Assembly: GCA_024138015.1 (NCBI GenBank)
Contig: JAMXBB010000004.1
Location: 114,157,828-114,221,827 of the forward strand
DNA from: Lumnitzera littorea
Taxonomy: Eukaryota > Streptophyta > Magnoliopsida > Myrtales > Combretaceae
DNA: 64,000 bases
Direction of reading: 5' to 3'
Shown here: one piece after another, positions 11,895-24,300 of the stretch
Layout: each line of letters begins with the position of its first letter
Numbering within the stretch: the first letter of the stretch is position 1
Program-made: the position numbers and the translations under genes
The notes under the pieces: model-generated
Seen by the model: the letters and a program-made list of their open reading frames with translations, nothing else
What the model was told of the DNA's origin: nothing
Database searches by the model: none

Positions 11895-12000
11895 TATAAT
11901 ATCAAGTGTGGTTAAGTACATTTTTTACAAATAGGAGGTCTTAGGTTCAAATGTGATGAGTGACATTTTACTTTTTTGAGATGTATTTATTATTTAAATA
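11895..12000 (+). mobile_element. Possible tRNA-derived SINE head
   Basis: TGGTTAAGTAC at 11909-11919 resembles an RNA polymerase III A box and GGTTCAAAT at 11944-11952 a B box (GGTTCRAAT). Their spacing of about 35 bp matches tRNA genes and SINEs. No cloverleaf is apparent, so a functional tRNA is unlikely. The 3' end cannot be placed. Confidence 0.3.
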
Positions 12001-12101
12001 ACATCTTCTTTTTGTTTTCTCCCAACATATTTTTTTTCCACACATAGTAACAGCATTACACTCATTATTGCAAGATTATATATAACTAAATAAATTCTCT
12101 T

Positions 12102-14545
12102 TGTCACGACTCGAGAGGGCTAGTCGTAGCAGTCGTGGCAGTCGTTGTATATCGTACAAAAGATTACAGATTGAATTCCCTTACAATCAACGACCCTTTT
12201 ATATGATGCACAAGGCTACAGCTACTACTAACTACCGAGAGTGCGTAAACTTAAGCAATATCATTTCATGATAAATAATAATATTATAAAAACATAACAC
12301 ATAGTCTATTTACATAAAAATTTACAAATACAGAGTCTGAAACGTGTCTAAAACCTAACTAATATAAAAATTACATATTCAAATCTATAATTAATCAAAA
12401 GTACTCTCCGTCCTCATCCAGCTCCTACACTGACCCTGTGTAGAAAACTAATCTCGAGCATACGGCAGCCCGACTCCACAAAGAGGTCAGCCTGCGAAAG
12501 AAGACTACAAAGGTATAAGTTAACTAGCTTAGTGAGATAGTTTCCCTCAACCATATAGCAATCAAATTTATACAACAATTAAGTTTAACCAAATGAATTC
12601 ATGAACAAGCAGTATGCTAAACAAATACATACAGGTGACCAGGTACTATATGTAACTCAGATTTAACGCCCTCCGAAGTCAGGGTTGGAGATTTATCGAA
12701 ACAGTCAGATCTGGGTATCATATTAGAACTTATTTCATAACGAAACTCCGTGTTTCGTATTAAAAATGTAATGGTACATCTATTACTAACTTTATCAAAA
12801 TGAGTTCTACATATAATTGTAAGTAGGTTCACGCGACCCTCACTCACCCCTAAACGAAGGCCTCTGGACTCGACCCATAGCCAGGTAGTTGGCGCCTCCA
12901 ACACCTAGTCATCCCGTGGGCCAGGGTAAGGTCATATCGCGTATGTACACCATACAAAATTAATAACAATCAATAATCAATCCACGTATAGTCTCTCACT
13001 ACCCCCGTATAATGTGACTGCCCGGAATTAGTTATGCAGTGCATGATTTATGTATGATTCAAGTTAACTTTTCTAGTCGAATAAAAAGTTAAGTCATATT
13101 TAATCAATGATTATTCCAAATCATAAACAATCAATCTAATGAATCTACTATGCAACAAACATTACATTATTGAAATTTAAAGCAGATTCACCATCAACAA
13201 CAATTATCATGCACAAGCATAACCCAACCCCATACACATTCATTTATAAATCAAAATTTATATTCACTAATTACAAGTATAAACAAGTATGGAATCATAA
13301 GGAAAAACTCACTCAACCATAGCTAAATCAAGGGTCGTAGTAGTCTATGGGCAACTCAGGATCGATATCGAGATCACCTAAAAATAAGGGAAATTTATGA
13401 GTTTGAGAATTTAAAGCTAACCAGTGTTATAATTTGTAAAGTCTACTTCGCTTAATTACGTGNATATTTATTTAATATAAATACTTAATACTAATCATAT
13501 GTATACTCAAAAAAATACATAATACATACTCTTTTGTATACCTATGTACATATATGTATATATATATAGCCTAATATATGTATATATTATTCAATTTATG
13601 TATTTATGCATGTATACATGTTTTAGTAATGTTGTATTTATAAGAAAAATACTATACAAATACATGTATATACTATATAGCATGCATCTATATAAGAAAA
13701 TAATTTACTTACTTATTTATTTTAATTCCTTCTTCTCCTTTTCTTTCTTTCTTTCTCACATTTGTTTCCAGAAAATTTTTCTTGCTTTCGGTTTGGTTTA
13801 CAGAATTTGATTTCCATATTTTTCTTTTTATTTCACGTATGCAATAGCTTAGATTATAAGCTAAAATCTTAGATAATTATTGTAAGATTTTTGTTTATTT
13901 AATTATCCAACACTTGGCAATATATTTCATCACGTGGGTTGCTTGATTAGGATTTTATTTTGCTGATTTTGGTTTCGGTTTGTGCAGGACGTGGACTTAA
14001 AGTGAATATGGAAAGAAGGAAAGGAGATAAATTGGAAATAAAAGAGAAGGAAAATAAAAATTATTAACAAATATATGTAATTTTTCGAATTATATAAATT
14101 ATAACAATTCTCCCCGTAAATTAATTTTCAAATTTTTGTAAAATTTTATCAATTTAATTGGTACTCATTACAATTATAATTTTTACAAGTTATTATGGCA
14201 ATTTCATTGAAATTTCATGCGAATAGGCGATTTAGTCGAAAATTATAATCGACTATAATTTTATCATTATTGAATAATATTTAACTATTTTATAGGTTTA
14301 TATTTATAATTTTAGGGTTTCGAGCAATTTATGGTTCAATTTCGATTAATAGTGCGTAAACTAGTTTTAAGGTTTTAGTACACAATTTAGGGTTTCGATC
14401 AATTCCTAGAGTTTTATTATCGGTATTATATTTGATTTATTAAACTTCGTAATCTTTTATTGTTACTAACCTTATCGACTTATTGTACAGTTTAGGGCTC
14501 TCAGACTTGAATTATGGTTCAACTACTGTTTTCTTAGGGTTTACA
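12102..14545 (-). mobile_element. Solo LTR of a large-LTR family, with exact 5-bp target-site duplication
   Basis: On the minus strand the copy starts TGTAAACCCTAAGAAAAC at 14545 and ends ...GAGTCGTGACA at 12102. The flanking 5-mers are CTCTT at 12097-12101 and CTCTT at 14546-14550, an exact target-site duplication, so the termini are real. Length is 2,444 bp. It has no protein motifs, so it is best read as a solo LTR left by recombination, or a small non-autonomous element. Inside lie a pyrimidine/purine-rich pair of tracts, a CACGTG box at 13931-13936 and a TA-rich zone. Homologous copies occur at 23058, 40049, 41504 and 62133. Confidence 0.85.
13463..13463. other. Single ambiguous base (N)
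   Basis: One N lies within the solo LTR, at the edge of its TA-rich zone. It is an assembly ambiguity in low-complexity sequence. Confidence 0.95.
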
Positions 14546-15479
14546 CTCTTGAACTATAATTTTTTATTAACAATAAACCACAAATAATCATTATTTTGCC
14601 CATATTATAGTTACTCTAATTTTATCGATAGATTATTAACAAATAATACTAATTATAACTTTGTTTAGTTACATTTCTTTTATACTTAATGTTACGAAAA
14701 TAAATGTAAATTGCTAAATGATTGGCTACTATTTTTCTAGTATAACCAATAAAACAAATTTATAAAGATATCATGAAAAGAAATTTATATTTATGTCTAT
14801 TTTCTCCACTTGAAATTTTATAATAAAATATTCTTCAAATATATTTTTATTGGAAACAAAATTTATACTAATTTTATTTTACTCTATAAATTGATAGTTA
14901 GATTTAAATTAGTATATGTATTATAATAAAAAGGTAAAAGGTTATTCTTTTAACCTCTTACAAAATCCACTGAGTATTCGTAATAATTTTCTCAAAGAAA
15001 TTTTCTATTTTATAAAGTTTATAATATATTCCAATTGCAATCATTAAAAAAACCATTTATATATATACATGCACATAATATATAGAAAAAGGTGAACAAA
15101 TGATGACCTTTTAAATGTTGTTTAAAATTATTATTATTATGAATGTTATGAAACTAGGGGTTCAATACTTAATTGGTTATAGTTAAGCATATTTATAAGT
15201 TATAAAGATGGGTTAAAATAAATAGTAATTAAGCTTTATATTATATGAAACTCTTAGTATTAGTAAAGAAGTATTCAACATATATAGAATTTAGTTATAG
15301 CCTTTATTCTAGAAATATGATATTTTGTGGAAAATCAATATTTTATTAAGAAATAAGATTAAATAAATAAGAAAATTAGAAGTTACTTCAACAAATGTCA
15401 AGTATAGTTTCTATAAATCATGTTAGCATATATGGTAAGTGAACTACCGTAATTTACCAAATACTCAAACTTTCTTAAT
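14546..15479. other. AT-rich DNA, no gene recognised
   Basis: A very AT-rich stretch with short direct repeats of TTATT/TATAAT type. No coding or element motifs are seen. Confidence 0.6.
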
Positions 15480-17110
15480 TGCTCTCCTATGGTGTCAACA
15501 ATCGAATCTTTGACTTCATACCTTTCTCTAAGCTGCTTCTAAGTACATCTCTTTTATGGTTTTGGAATTGTCATAGCCATAATGATAGCTTTCTTTATCT
15601 TCCCATCCTTCAACAATTGATATATTACCAGTCTAGTTCGGGTTCTATCTTTGAAATTCATATTCTGTAAGTATCCAGCTTGCCTCAGATTCCAAGCTAC
15701 CTCCTTAATAGTGATGGGAAGACTATCTAGATCAATCTATAATTCAAACACTTCAATGATGATCATGTTGATTGAACGTCCACGATTCGATAGAGGATTG
15801 TTACCCACATTAGGAGAGAGAGTCTGAATGAAATCCAATTGCACTAATTTTACATCAATAAGATCTTGGGTCTTATGTTTAAGTCTTTAGCACTGGTCCA
15901 TAGAATTCTCTGCTTACCCTAAATGAAACTTACAATGGAGCTCTGGGTTGTAGTCTTTTGGTCTTTGTCCTTCCTTCAGTATTTCAAATGTCAAGAGATT
16001 CTCCTTCCTTAGTCATCCAAGAACCTGGCTTAAAGGAATGGGAATATGAGTAAACTGTCTCCTTTATGAACGGTTATTCTAACTCAGATTTGACGGTAGA
16101 TTAGATCCTCTAGTCATGGCTATCGGGGCTACAAGTCTGATAAAATTGCCAATATTGACAACACTTACAGTAACTTCTTTGTCTTTGTTGGAAAATCTCG
16201 TAAGAGCCATCTTCTTCTCAACTACTTTAGGATTAGAAGCCTTCTAATAGCAATAACTTCCTCAATTCGATACCCTGAGGCCATAATTTCTGCAAAGTTA
16301 GAGGCAAGGTGTCTAACCAGATGTTGGTAGTATGGGCTTCTAAGAGTGTTGATAAAAGTGAAAGTCAAATCCTTTTTGGTTAAGGGTAGAGTTACCCTAG
16401 TTGCCATACCCCTCCGTCTTTGAGAATACTCCTTAAAGCTTTCGTTAGCTTTTTTTTTTTTTTTTCACAGATTATTCAAGTCCCACATGGATGAGGCAAC
16501 TTTGATGTTAAGCTTATATTGATTGTAGAAACCCATGCTAACTTATCATAAGTATCGATCTCATTCAAGTCCAATTGGGCATATTAAGTTAAGGCGAGCC
16601 CAGTTAAGCTATCTTGGATTGTTTGGACCATCACCTTATCATACTTCATATATTTTCCCATCTTCCTAATGTACAACCTAGTGTAGAGCTTTGGGTAGTA
16701 GATCTCATTATATTTCTTGAATTCCAGTACCTTAAATCTTTTTGGGAAATCATCATCTTCATATGTCCGCAAGTTAATCATTCCCATCTTCTAAAGTCCG
16801 TTAACCATATCTAAGGTTTTCATCTTCTTAGTCAACTTCAACATTAACTTCCTTTCCATCTCTTAGTGTTTTTCCTCAATCTCCTTTCCCCATATCTTAG
16901 TATTGGGAACCAATTCTACATCTTCCAATTCAGGGGGGAGGGGTCACTTCTACATTCCGATTCAAGTTGACTTAAGATCATTAAGAATTCCAATAGCTTG
17001 AATAAGAGCCTAAATTTGTTCAACCATCTTGTTCATGTTTTCTTCTAAGGTTATGACTCTCGTATCAGACTCAGTTTGACTAGCATTTCTAGTACCTTGA
17101 GTCCACATTC
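15480..17110 (-). pseudogene. Gypsy gag core and zinc-knuckle remnant
   Basis: Minus-strand 16222-16407 reads TRVTLPLTKKDLTFTFINTL...YYQHLVRH...NFAEIMASGYRIEEVI. This is the conserved gag segment of a plant gypsy group (family pattern PPLTE.E....FI.TL...Y...........F......GE.IE). Further down, with stops, come a FTHIPIPLSQVLG segment, a zinc-knuckle-like YNPELHCKFHLG...ENSMDQC segment, LKHKTQDLIDVK and PNVGNNPLSNRG. The PNV.NNPLP.H motif follows the knuckle in this group. Stops are frequent (often where Gln or Trp is expected) and at least two frameshifts are needed. Confidence 0.78.
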
Positions 17111-17199
17111 TTGCTTTAAAACGAGTAAATATCGGGCTTCTAACTATGTCTGCTCGCTTGGGCTTTATCTTCGAAATCCTAAACAAAAACCCAAATTTT

Positions 17200-17470
17200 A
17201 GACATTAAAATTCTTTTCTTTTCTTTTTCTTTTTTTTTTTTTTTTGCTTCTTTTTTGCTTTCCTATTTTTTTATTTTTATTATTTAAAAAGCAACTATCA
17301 AGAAAAAAAAAATGAACCAAAAGACTATGCAATCAATAAAGTTTTTTATTTTATAAAGTTGTGAATTTATTAATAATCATAAAATCCAACTTATACAATG
17401 GACTAAAAGAAAATAAAATAAAATAAAAAAACTCCTAACTAATCTTCTTAGAAACTTAAATCTTATATCT
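17200..17470. other. Low-complexity insertion within gag region
   Basis: A CT-rich and poly-T/poly-A tract (about 17214-17310) followed by an AT-rich stretch interrupts the readable gag remnant. It may be a polyadenylated insertion or simple-sequence expansion. No coding motif is present. Confidence 0.4.
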
Positions 17471-17779
17471 ATAAGAGCCAATAGATCCAATTGAGATGGG
17501 CTTCATCAACTTCTCTCATAAGCCTTCAGACTGTAACATCTCTTTCTCGAATCTTACTCATCAAGAATTGATTTTCTTCCAACAATTTCTCATTCTCCAT
17601 CTTTAATTCTTCAATTATTCTTTTGTATTCTTGGAACTAGGCTTCAACTCTAGCCTAAATGGTTTCTTGGTAAGCCTACTCAGTAGGTGAAAGATATTCT
17701 GGCTCTAACTCGTGTTTTAATACATTTGGAGCTTCATACCGTATCTTTCTAATCTTCTCCAACTGATCATAGATGAATT

Positions 17780-18995
17780 GCTTGGTAGCTCAATATTCTC
17801 CAACTTTACCCCTCAAAGTTCTCACATTGACTATCTTCTTGACTTCCCTCCGTTCCCATAGCTTCACAAGTTATGCCAATTGTTGAATCAAAATAGTCGT
17901 AGGTAAGCAAAGGTCTTGATAACTCAATGTGATAATGTCCAAGGAATCTATGTGTGCTATCTCTTGAAACAGACCCAGTTGTTTGGTGACATAAGTTGGG
18001 AAATATCCTATACAACCCGTAATGTCGATAAGAGGGACCCCTGCATAATTGATGCATCCTAAGATGACTTTAGTATAGTTACTCCACCTAACTGTCCACA
18101 TAAAATCTATTAGCTACATCATACTTATGATTGATACCCATCCTTTAAATCAAGCTTCATTTGGTACCTCAAGGTGATGGGAAAAATCGTCAATCAGGTT
18201 CATATTTTTAATCAAGGACGCTTTGAGAAGATTCCCTCCATATCCCTGTGTGTGATTGAGAAACCACATAGTAATGATTATAAGATTAGCTGTGAAATAC
18301 CCATGTCTCCGCTTCCTCATGTGGGTGAGTGTCTTGAATTGCTTTGCCAATAATGCCCGTATAGAGGATTTACCTACTAAGAATTAAGTTACTAACTCGG
18401 CAACCCTATAATGAACTTAACTGAATCTAACAGGAGACAACACTATCCTAAATACTGCTATGATAGAAGCATTTACCTTCTTCTCGGCTCATGATTCATA
18501 TCCCTTACGAAAGATTTGACGATATTTTTAGTAAGCATCTGGGCTTGAAAACTATTCTATTAATCTTAAGATACTAAGACACTTCTTACCCTTTGAAAAT
18601 AAGAACGGCGCTAAGGCTACCTTTTTGACTCCTAACAAGATCATAAAGGCTTTCTCGAGCTGGACTCTAAGATTTAGGTTGGTTATGCCTACTTTAAGAG
18701 GCAGAGCATTAAGCAACTGTGAGTATTCTTTTAAAGTAAGCATCAACATATGTGAGCCAAACTTAAAACTTGCAGATTTTGGATCCTAGTAATGGATAAG
18801 GGCTTGAATTAGAGACTAGTGGAGCGACCTACATGAGGGACATGACTAACCCGATTTCTTGCGAATGTGATCTTGCTTAGCGAGCAGAAATTGATTCAAC
18901 CAATCTTTTAGGATGGCCTCGAGAAAAGAATACTTATCCAACTAGACTTCATGGATGGGATTGGGATTGACACAACCTTGACTTTCCATATCTAA
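17780..18995 (-). pseudogene. DUF7745-type N-terminal domain of gypsy gag
   Basis: The presumed start is near 18993, where the minus strand reads MESQGCVNPNPIHEV. Downstream, 18552-18749 reads EYSQLLNALPLKVGI...RVQLEKAFMILLGVKK, 18150-18350 contains TLTHMRKRRHGYFTANLIIITMWFLNHTQGYGG, and 17871-18101 reads VILGCINYAGVPLIDITGCIGYFPTYVTKQLG. The last run matches the family signature 'CGDF..VPL.G..GCI.Y.P.LALRQLG' of the plant retroelement-associated DUF7745. The frame is interrupted several times, so the gene is dead. Recognition is from memory of the family pattern. Confidence 0.6.
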
Positions 18996-19865
18996 ATTAC
19001 ATAAAACATGAAATGACACAATTATTTACAATGAGACCACTAGATTTACAACAAAGCTGTATATGATATTAATAATTTTGAAGCTTTTTCAAAAAAAAAA
19101 AAATTTAGAAATTACACAGCTTTTTACTCACCAAGAGATGATGAAAATAAAACATATATAATATAAGAAATAAAATGATCACATAGAAAAGAGCATTAGC
19201 AACAAAAATAAAAAGACAAATAAAAATAAATACAGTATGCAACACATGCATGTAATGCAATAGGGGCCGATAATTAATAAATTATAAGAAGTATTATGAA
19301 TCTACGATCAAATAATACACTTTTATTTAAGTAAGTCTAAAATAGGATTTTGAAAAAAATGAAGCTTGTGAATACTTATATATAAGGGTTACTAGTTTTT
19401 TTAATTTCCCCTTTCTTGAAAAAGAAAGCCGAACCGACCATGGATTAATTAGGCTTTTCCTATAATTTAAAAATAACTATCTCTTTTTTTGAAAAGAATG
19501 ATGCAAGAGGATAGGGTCTATGGGTCTCAAACTCTGTAGCTTCAAAACTTTCTAGAGAAAAACTTAATAAGCTATATCAAAGCCTGAGTGGGCTTGCCTA
19601 TCACTGCCAGGTGGAAGTAATGAACCCAACAATCTAAGGGTAACACAATGGCGGCCTGTCCTAAGTTTCTAAAGTGGCCCAATTCCAATCATATCTAAAC
19701 ATGCAATTGATTGCTAAACCCCCCTAATAAGGCCCATTGGGCCAAGTTTTTTTCTTATGACTTGCATCACTAAAAAATAGTTAATACAACTATAATAAAA
19801 TAAAAAAAATAATACAAAAAGCTTATTAATTAATTTTTAATTTTTACATGACTAACCCACTAAGC

Positions 19866-19889
19866 ATACCTAGTGGAGTCGCTAATTTT
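19866..19889 (-). promoter_or_regulatory. tRNA-Arg-type primer-binding site of the second gypsy element
   Basis: The minus strand reads TTAGCGACTCCACTAGGTAT, close to the TGGCGACTCCACTGGGGA type used by Ogre/Tat elements. It is preceded by ...CACAACAAAA, consistent with a TG...CA LTR ending a few bases upstream (about 19889). Confidence 0.6.
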
Positions 19890-20539
19890 GTTGTGCTCTA
19901 TTTCGTTTTCTTTAATTTAATCCAATATTATGCCTAGCTCGCTTAATATAGATTACTAGATGTAAAATTAAGAAAATATTTTTCTAGAAGCAATTTTTAA
20001 AAATTGGAGTCACCAACCAGTTTGATTAGTGGCTACTAATCCATGGATTTTCTAAGAAAATGGTTTTAAAAATTAAATCTGAAAAAACCAAGTTCAGGGG
20101 TTAATCTATTAAGACTAAGTCACCATGTAAAAGTTAAAGAAAAATTGATAGACTTTATTTTTATAATTTTCTAAAAATACTAAAAATATACCTAAATATA
20201 CAAAATATAACTACAATGAATTTTTTATTACGAATTTTCCAAAAGAATTCTTTTTTATTTTTTATATACGGTAGCCCTGAAGGTGTTTACGTATCAGTTA
20301 GTCGGGATCAAATCAATATAGTTCTTTCTATAAAATATTTAGTAGGTTGAATTTTTATTTTGAAAATCGAGTCAGATTTACGTTTATATAATCATTTATT
20401 TATTTTTTAAAAAAATCTATAAAAAATCTAATTTTCATGAATCTATTATTTTTCAAAAAAAAAACTTAACTAACTAAATCTTTTTTAAAATTCTAGTTAA
20501 GATGTTTTTATTTTTTATTCTTTAAAAAAACACTACATA

Positions 20540-20800
20540 TCAAAAATATCTTTTCTAAATCTTACATGTAAAATCTACAAAAATACTATCTAGGTAGATA
20601 CGTACTTCCAAAACGTAATTTATGTATCTTTCCTAAATCTCAACTGCAAGATACGTTAAGATACAATCTAAATACGTATCTTTATACATATATTTTCTAA
20701 ATCTCAATTACAAGATACGTGTCTAGACACATATCTTTTCTAAATTTTAAATGCAAAATACGTATCTTTTTCAAAGATACGAATCTTATAGATACACTTA
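20540..20800. repeat. Degenerate tandem array with GATAC/GTATC cores
   Basis: A motif like 'ctaaatctcaattacaagatacg' recurs about four times (near 20550, 20632, 20693 and 20736) with variable spacing. Many GATACG/CGTATC cores lie between. It is inside the presumed LTR of the second gypsy element. Confidence 0.55.
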
Positions 20801-20999
20801 TTTAAAAAAAAAACACAATTATAAAAAATGTAAATGAGGTAAATTTATTAAAAATTAAGATTATCTAAAAACAAGCAATATGAAAATAATAAAAAAAAAG
20901 CATGCACTTAAAAAAATAAATTAATAAAAATAATTAAATTAACCACTAAAATAAATAAATAAATAATAATAATAATTTAACTTTTTTTTAACTAACGAG

Positions 21000-21520
21000 T
21001 CAAGTCGCGTGTTTTAGCGGGTTAGTGTACAACATGTGATGTTCGTCGTGCTCGTATGCAACAGTGCGTACAGTAATAGATGGTGTGTGAAATCAAGTGA
21101 TCGTATATGTACAACTTGTGTTTATGTGGTTGGTGGAGTGTAGCTGTCATGCTTGCATCGAGGGTCTTTTGGTGTACATGTATGCATTACGGCTATCGGC
21201 ATGCGTGTGTAGGTTCTATACATTCAAGGGTTTTAGCGTATCAGGAAAGTGTGCAGATTAAGTGCTGTATCGAGTGTGTAGACATGTTGGCTTGTCAAGT
21301 GGATGTGTGAGTGTATGTGAATTGTATGCCTTTGAAGCCATCAATCAGGGGGCTTCGGTATGTGGAGTGGATTAGGGGGACATGCGGTCAATGTAGCTAT
21401 TGGTGAGTAGGTGTTTCGTGTTCAATCATGCAGCATCAAGCGAATGTGAGGGGGTTGTCACATTTATTGAATGTAAGGTGTTTGTGTTTCAGCGTATGTA
21501 TTCGTTGGATGTGTAAAGGA
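21000..21520. other. G+T-rich segment within the presumed LTR
   Basis: About 500 bp with a strong G+T bias on the plus strand and more G than anywhere nearby, bounded by AT-rich sequence. Short phrases such as 'gtgtgta' and 'catgtg' recur. A 67-codon open frame inside it resembles nothing and is probably fortuitous. It could be the R/U5 part of the minus-strand LTR. Confidence 0.45.
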
Positions 21521-21924
21521 AAAAAAAAATCCATAAGTCCACTACTGAATCCCTATTTATAAACTACATTATCGTATATTTTGTTTCTTGTTAAATATTG
21601 ATTTGACCCTAACAAACCTTAGATATGATAACGAATCTTGGATACAAAAGATACGTTTTGGATTTTTTAAAGATTTTCCTTAGTTTCCAGAAACCCTACC
21701 TTAATTTAGGCTTTTTATTTTTTGAGCCCGATTCAATCCAATTTGATTTAACCCAATAATTTACTTAATAAATCCTAAATCTATTTTAGTCTAATAAATT
21801 AGATAAAAAACTACTTTATATTGGACTAAACCAAAATTATTTTAATAAAACTCAATCCTTTAATAACTTAAGAATTTATTAAATTGATCACTTACCATTA
21901 TCTAATTTGATCTTAAACGATCCA

Positions 21925-22080
21925 ACTCTACTCGCTTGACTTGATACGACTCGACTTGATATGATTAACTCGACTTAACTCAATACAACTTAACTTGTCT
22001 CAATACAATTGGACTCGAGTTGACTTGACTTAATACTATTCAATATAACTTGATTTGATACGATTCGACTCAACTTAACA
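21925..22080. repeat. Degenerate minisatellite of ACTCGACTTGATAC type
   Basis: About ten imperfect copies of a 13-20-bp motif (variants such as actcgacttgatac, aactcaatacaactta, ggactcgagttgactt) fill this stretch. Such CGACT-rich arrays are common in plant Tat-type LTRs. Confidence 0.65.
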
Positions 22081-22480
22081 CTTTATATATTTTTTTGCTT
22101 TTTTCTTTTAATTTTATTTATTTATTTATTTTTTGCTCAATAAAAATATTAAAACAAAAATGACAAAAATAAGGTGTTTGCAAGCACTTATGCTTTTATT
22201 TTTCCTCTTCTTCTCCTCTTATATATACTTTATGTTGGTTTTATATACTTTTCTATTCATTTATATAATCTCCAAAATACACATTTTACTAATATATTGT
22301 AAAATGACCCATAAAAATTAAAAGAACTAATCAAATAAGGGGAGTGGTAATGTGGTAAAATAGTTTCAAAGGAAGGGGCATTATGGTCAAACCATAACAA
22401 AGAGGCACTTATAGTTTTTTTAAAAGGAACATAACATATTTTTCTTCATTTCTTTTCCTTTCATCTTCCCTCTCAAACAC

Positions 22481-23057
22481 CACAATCTTTGTGCAAGAAA
22501 TAGTCAAGAATGGGAGTAAGTGTGGTTTTTGAATCGCTCTATTTAGGTTTTGTAATATCTTCTTATAAACATTAACATGGGTTTATGAAAATTAGAATAT
22601 TTTGCTATTCTAGAAGAAGAATAGTAGTGAAAAGAGTTCTTTAAGTGTGGTAAGTCTAAATTCCAAGGATTGTAATGCGTGTTTATAACGTAGTATTTGA
22701 TGTTGAAACCCATTTCTCCATATTATTATTATTGGTGTTAGATGGAAGTTTTTTTTTTGCTAGGAATTCTAGAAAACAAAGTAATTCTCAAGAGCTTCCC
22801 TTTCAATTTTGTTTTATGTGTAATCAATGAAAAATTTGGAAGTTTTAAGGCAAAAACAAAACAAAAAATATAAAACAAAAAAAAAAACAAAGAAAGAAAA
22901 ATTTAGGTGATTTTTAGTGGGGAAAATTAAGGTTTAAACGTAGTATGCAAAATTGTTGAAGAAGGGAAGTACTTGTATGTTTGTCTTTTGCCTTCAAAGG
23001 AAGGAAATCAAGACAATAGTTAGGACCTAATAGTTATGTGTAGTTTCATGGAGCTAT
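22481..23057. other. AT-rich DNA, no gene recognised
   Basis: A transcript-like stretch with poly-A runs (22857-22905). No coding motif or repeat boundary is clear; it may be the outer flank of the second gypsy LTR. Confidence 0.4.
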
Positions 23058-23208
23058 TGTGACAACCCAAAAGGGAGCCTAGTAGTCTTACCTAAAATCT
23101 TCATATTACGTATGTACCAATATTATAAAGACTGTCTTGCAAGTCAAAGGTTGCAAGACTTTAGCTTATAAGTTTGTAATCATACTTAGACTTTTTTATA
23201 TACATTTA

Positions 23209-23246
<38 letters not shown>

Positions 23247-24300
23247 TAAGTGATCTAGCAATCCATAATCACTAGAATCATAAGAATCACCTACTAAACA
23301 ATAAAAAAAGGTACGTAAATTCTAATAATCATAAAATCGCTAAACACTTTAAATGTTTAATTTAACTATCCTGCTTGCTTGTATAAACTTATCAGCCTAA
23401 TGGAGTATTCTGCACTTAAATCCTAACCTAACCCTAGCTTTGTAAGACCTGCAAAAGAAACTATTAGGGGCTAAGGTAGATTTAACTTGGTAAGTAACCT
23501 TCCTACCTTATCATTAAACAATAATAGGCACGTTATTTATCAAACATATAGATGTGTGTACAAGCATATGCAATGCTAACAATGTATATAATCATTGTAT
23601 ATAATCAAATGGTAACTACATACAATACGGTTTTACGTCCATCATTGCTTAGGTTAGGCACATTAAGACTTAGTTATCTATGTCTAATATGAGTTCTCTT
23701 AGCAGTATAAGCACCCTTAATAATAGATACAACTCAACTTCAAATAGAGAATAGCACTCCCTTGAGCCAAGTAGATCCTAAAGGTCATTGCAAGGACATG
23801 TCGCATGAATTCATCGTGTGATAAACAATCACAAAATATAATATAAATATGGATCCATCTATGTATGATCTCTCACTCTGCATCACAGTTTCAATGCCCT
23901 TTAACTTAAGCAACATGATGCAATGCTTATTTAGTTTGATTAAAGGTCAAATATTTATTAATCCAAATTCATAGGGTGACCAAGCAAATATATTTCAAAT
24001 ACTTCAATACCTTGAGTTCTAATACAACAAAGAAGAGTGTTTGAAATATCTTAAGGTATTTTACATCAACCAAAGCAAGCACATATAAATTCTCATATAC
24101 CCCAATATGTAATAAGTTCAATTATTAGATATAATTAGATGGTGTACTAACTACAAGTATAAAATAGAGTAAAATAGGGGATAGTATACTTAGTTTGCCT
24201 TAAAGTTTGAAGTCTAGTACTCTTAGTAAACTTCAATAGTCTTGAACTTGGTATCCTAGATCACATAAGGTAATTAAAGTAAATAAAAAGACTCATCTTA
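23058..24300 (-). mobile_element. Diverged copy of the large solo-LTR family
   Basis: Plus-strand 23058 reads TGTGACAACCCAAAAGGGAG then CCTAGTAGTCTTACCTAAAA. This aligns with the reverse complement of the end of the 41504-44972 copy (TGTCATGACCTTAAAGGGAG then TCTAGTAGAATTACC). Similarity continues through the conserved CCTTACAAGTC and 'ctcactctgcat' blocks to about 24300. The other terminus (TGTAAACCC) is not found, so the copy is truncated or too diverged past this point. It contains a (TA)n tract at about 23211-23242. Confidence 0.6.

Larger units (their letters stand above)
15480..22480 (-). mobile_element. Second Ty3/gypsy element, gag half plus PBS and LTR region
   Basis: The minus strand carries, from high to low coordinates, an LTR-like region (about 19889-22480), a tRNA-Arg-type PBS (about 19866-19884), a leader, a DUF7745-type gag N-terminal domain, the gag core and a zinc-knuckle region ending near 15480. 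No protease or polymerase follows, so the element is 3'-truncated. The TGGCGACTCC-type PBS and DUF7745-gag arrangement fit plant Tat/Ogre-like elements. The upper LTR boundary is approximate. Confidence 0.72.

Noticed and set aside
12617..12904. 95-codon minus-strand open frame
   Set aside because: It lies inside the solo LTR; the corresponding stretches of the 41504 and 62133 copies show no matching conserved frame that I could read.
21107..21310. 67-codon Cys-rich open frame in the G+T-rich block
   Set aside because: The Cys and Val content follows from the G+T bias; there is no signal peptide or conserved spacing, and it lies within the presumed LTR.
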